This document shows, piece by piece, positions 5,723 to 6,324 of a stretch of 6,324 nucleotides of DNA (its first letter is position 1; each line of letters opens with the position of its first letter). The notes under the pieces are model-generated. The model was given only the letters and a program-made list of their open reading frames with translations. It searched no databases and was not told where the DNA came from. A program made the translations under genes and the position numbers. This DNA comes from Pseudomonas sp. UBA5782. GTDB taxonomy: Bacteria > Pseudomonadota > Gammaproteobacteria > Pseudomonadales > Pseudomonadaceae. The stretch lies in the NCBI GenBank assembly GCA_002418465.1, contig DIEE01000048.1, positions 41,883-48,206 of the forward strand, written 5' to 3'.

Positions 5723-6324
5723 TCAGCCGGGCAGCAGGAAAGGGTTGAGGCCGCTGCGGGAGAAGCCCTGGCGTTCCACTTCCGCATCCAGCGCCAGGCT
5801 GGCGAGGTCGTCGGCGATGGCTTCGAGCTGGCGGTCGCGGTCGAGATAAAGCACCTTGAGGTAGCTGTCGCAGTCGCCGCAGCTCTCCGCCTTGATCGTC
5901 GCTTCCTTGCTGTCCAGTGACCAGTAGTCGAGCTTGCCGGTCTGTTCGCAGTTGCTGCAGGTGGCGCGGACCAGGTGCCAGCGGCTTTCGCAGAGGCCGC
6001 ATTGCAGGTAGCGCAGGCCGTCGATGAGCACGCTGACGGCAGGCGACTGGGCGCACACCGGGCACAGCTGGCGTTGCCCGCCGGGGCCCGCGCTGGCGTG
6101 CAGTGGCAGGCGCGCGGCCCGTTGCGTCCAGTACAGCGACAGGGCGCTCCAGATGAACAGCGCGCGGTCGCTGCCGACCTCCGCGTGGCGGCCGGCGAGC
6201 AGGGCGTCGGCGAGTGTCTCCAGCTGGGCGGATGACGCCTCGCGCAATCCTTCCAGCACTGCGCGCACCCTGGGCGTGGCATCGGCCAGCAAAGTATCGA
6301 CGAGTCCGTGCAGCAGTTGCTGCC
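5723..6324 (-). CDS. fdhE: Formate dehydrogenase accessory protein FdhE, N-terminal part outside the window
   Basis: Cytoplasmic assembly factor that binds the catalytic subunit of Tat-exported respiratory formate dehydrogenases before export. The reading frame is open to the window edge, so its start lies to the right. About 199 residues are present of the roughly 305 usual for the family. Four CxxC pairs, which bind iron in the rubredoxin-like domains of the family, are seen in order: CPVC (codons at 6064-6053), CGLC, CSNC and CGDC (ending near 5870). The sequence DGLRYLQCGLCESRWHLVRA is characteristic, and the C-terminus FSRSGLNPFLLPG is family-like. The stop TGA is at 5725-5723, two bases before moaA. 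Structural formate dehydrogenase genes would be expected beyond the right edge, from the arrangement in other pseudomonads. The TTG at 6292 is an internal codon, not the start. Confidence 0.93.
   Translation of the reverse strand, partial: QQLLHGLVDTLLADATPRVRAVLEGLREASSAQLETLADALLAGRHAEVGSDRALFIWSALSLYWTQRAARLPLHASAGPGGQRQLCPVCAQSPAVSVLIDGLRYLQCGLCESRWHLVRATCSNCEQTGKLDYWSLDSKEATIKAESCGDCDSYLKVLYLDRDRQLEAIADDLASLALDAEVERQGFSRSGLNPFLLPG

Noticed and set aside
4731..6065. A 444-residue version of MoaA reaching back into fdhE
   Set aside because: The first about 115 residues are out-of-frame fdhE sequence. MoaA homology begins at the GTG at 5720, giving the normal length.
1..6324. Gas vesicle cluster, CRISPR array, insertion sequence, tRNA or toxin-antitoxin genes
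   Set aside because: I looked for these on both strands. No regularly spaced repeats, transposase motifs, cloverleaf sequences or further gvp genes are visible.

Overview
The window is GC-rich, densely coded and carries two intrinsic terminators of the usual enterobacterial/pseudomonad form. The proteins look like those of a Pseudomonas-type gammaproteobacterium: a YcaC-like hydrolase, an FdhE/MoaA pair for formate dehydrogenase, and a dialkylglycine decarboxylase very close to the Burkholderia cepacia enzyme. I infer the genus from protein resemblance and codon style; no rRNA or marker gene confirms it. Everything looks chromosomal. I see no mobile element, tRNA, rRNA or CRISPR array.

Layout: (1) Positions 1-895, minus strand: a LysR-type regulator of the CrgA-like group, cut by the window edge just before its C-terminus. 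(2) Positions 1101-1730, plus strand: a YcaC-like cysteine hydrolase, divergent from that regulator, ended by a strong terminator at 1749-1776. (3) Positions 1881-2312, plus strand: a 143-residue protein resembling the gas vesicle accessory protein GvpU, alone in its own transcription unit and ended by a hairpin at 2333-2358 that can work in both directions. (4) Positions 2472-3326 minus and 3433-4734 plus: a divergent pair, DgdR (LysR-type regulator) and DgdA (2,2-dialkylglycine decarboxylase), with an operator-like intergenic region between them. (5) Positions 4731-5720 and 5723-6324, minus strand: moaA directly behind the 3' part of fdhE. moaA runs convergent to dgdA, and their stop codons overlap.

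How the genes work together: DgdR is expected to control DgdA, a PLP enzyme that breaks down alpha,alpha-dialkyl amino acids such as 2-aminoisobutyrate and passes the amino group to pyruvate. FdhE (assembly of exported formate dehydrogenase) and MoaA (first step of molybdenum cofactor synthesis) form a coupled pair serving a molybdenum/tungsten-dependent formate dehydrogenase whose structural genes probably lie beyond the right edge. The YcaC-like enzyme is probably controlled by its divergent LysR neighbour, with unknown effector and substrate.

No gap between genes exceeds about 205 bases. Most of the window is ordinary core or accessory metabolism. The item most deserving a second look is the GvpU-like gene standing alone without any gas vesicle genes beside it. 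The others are the repeat architecture between dgdR and dgdA and the placement of a moaA copy behind fdhE.
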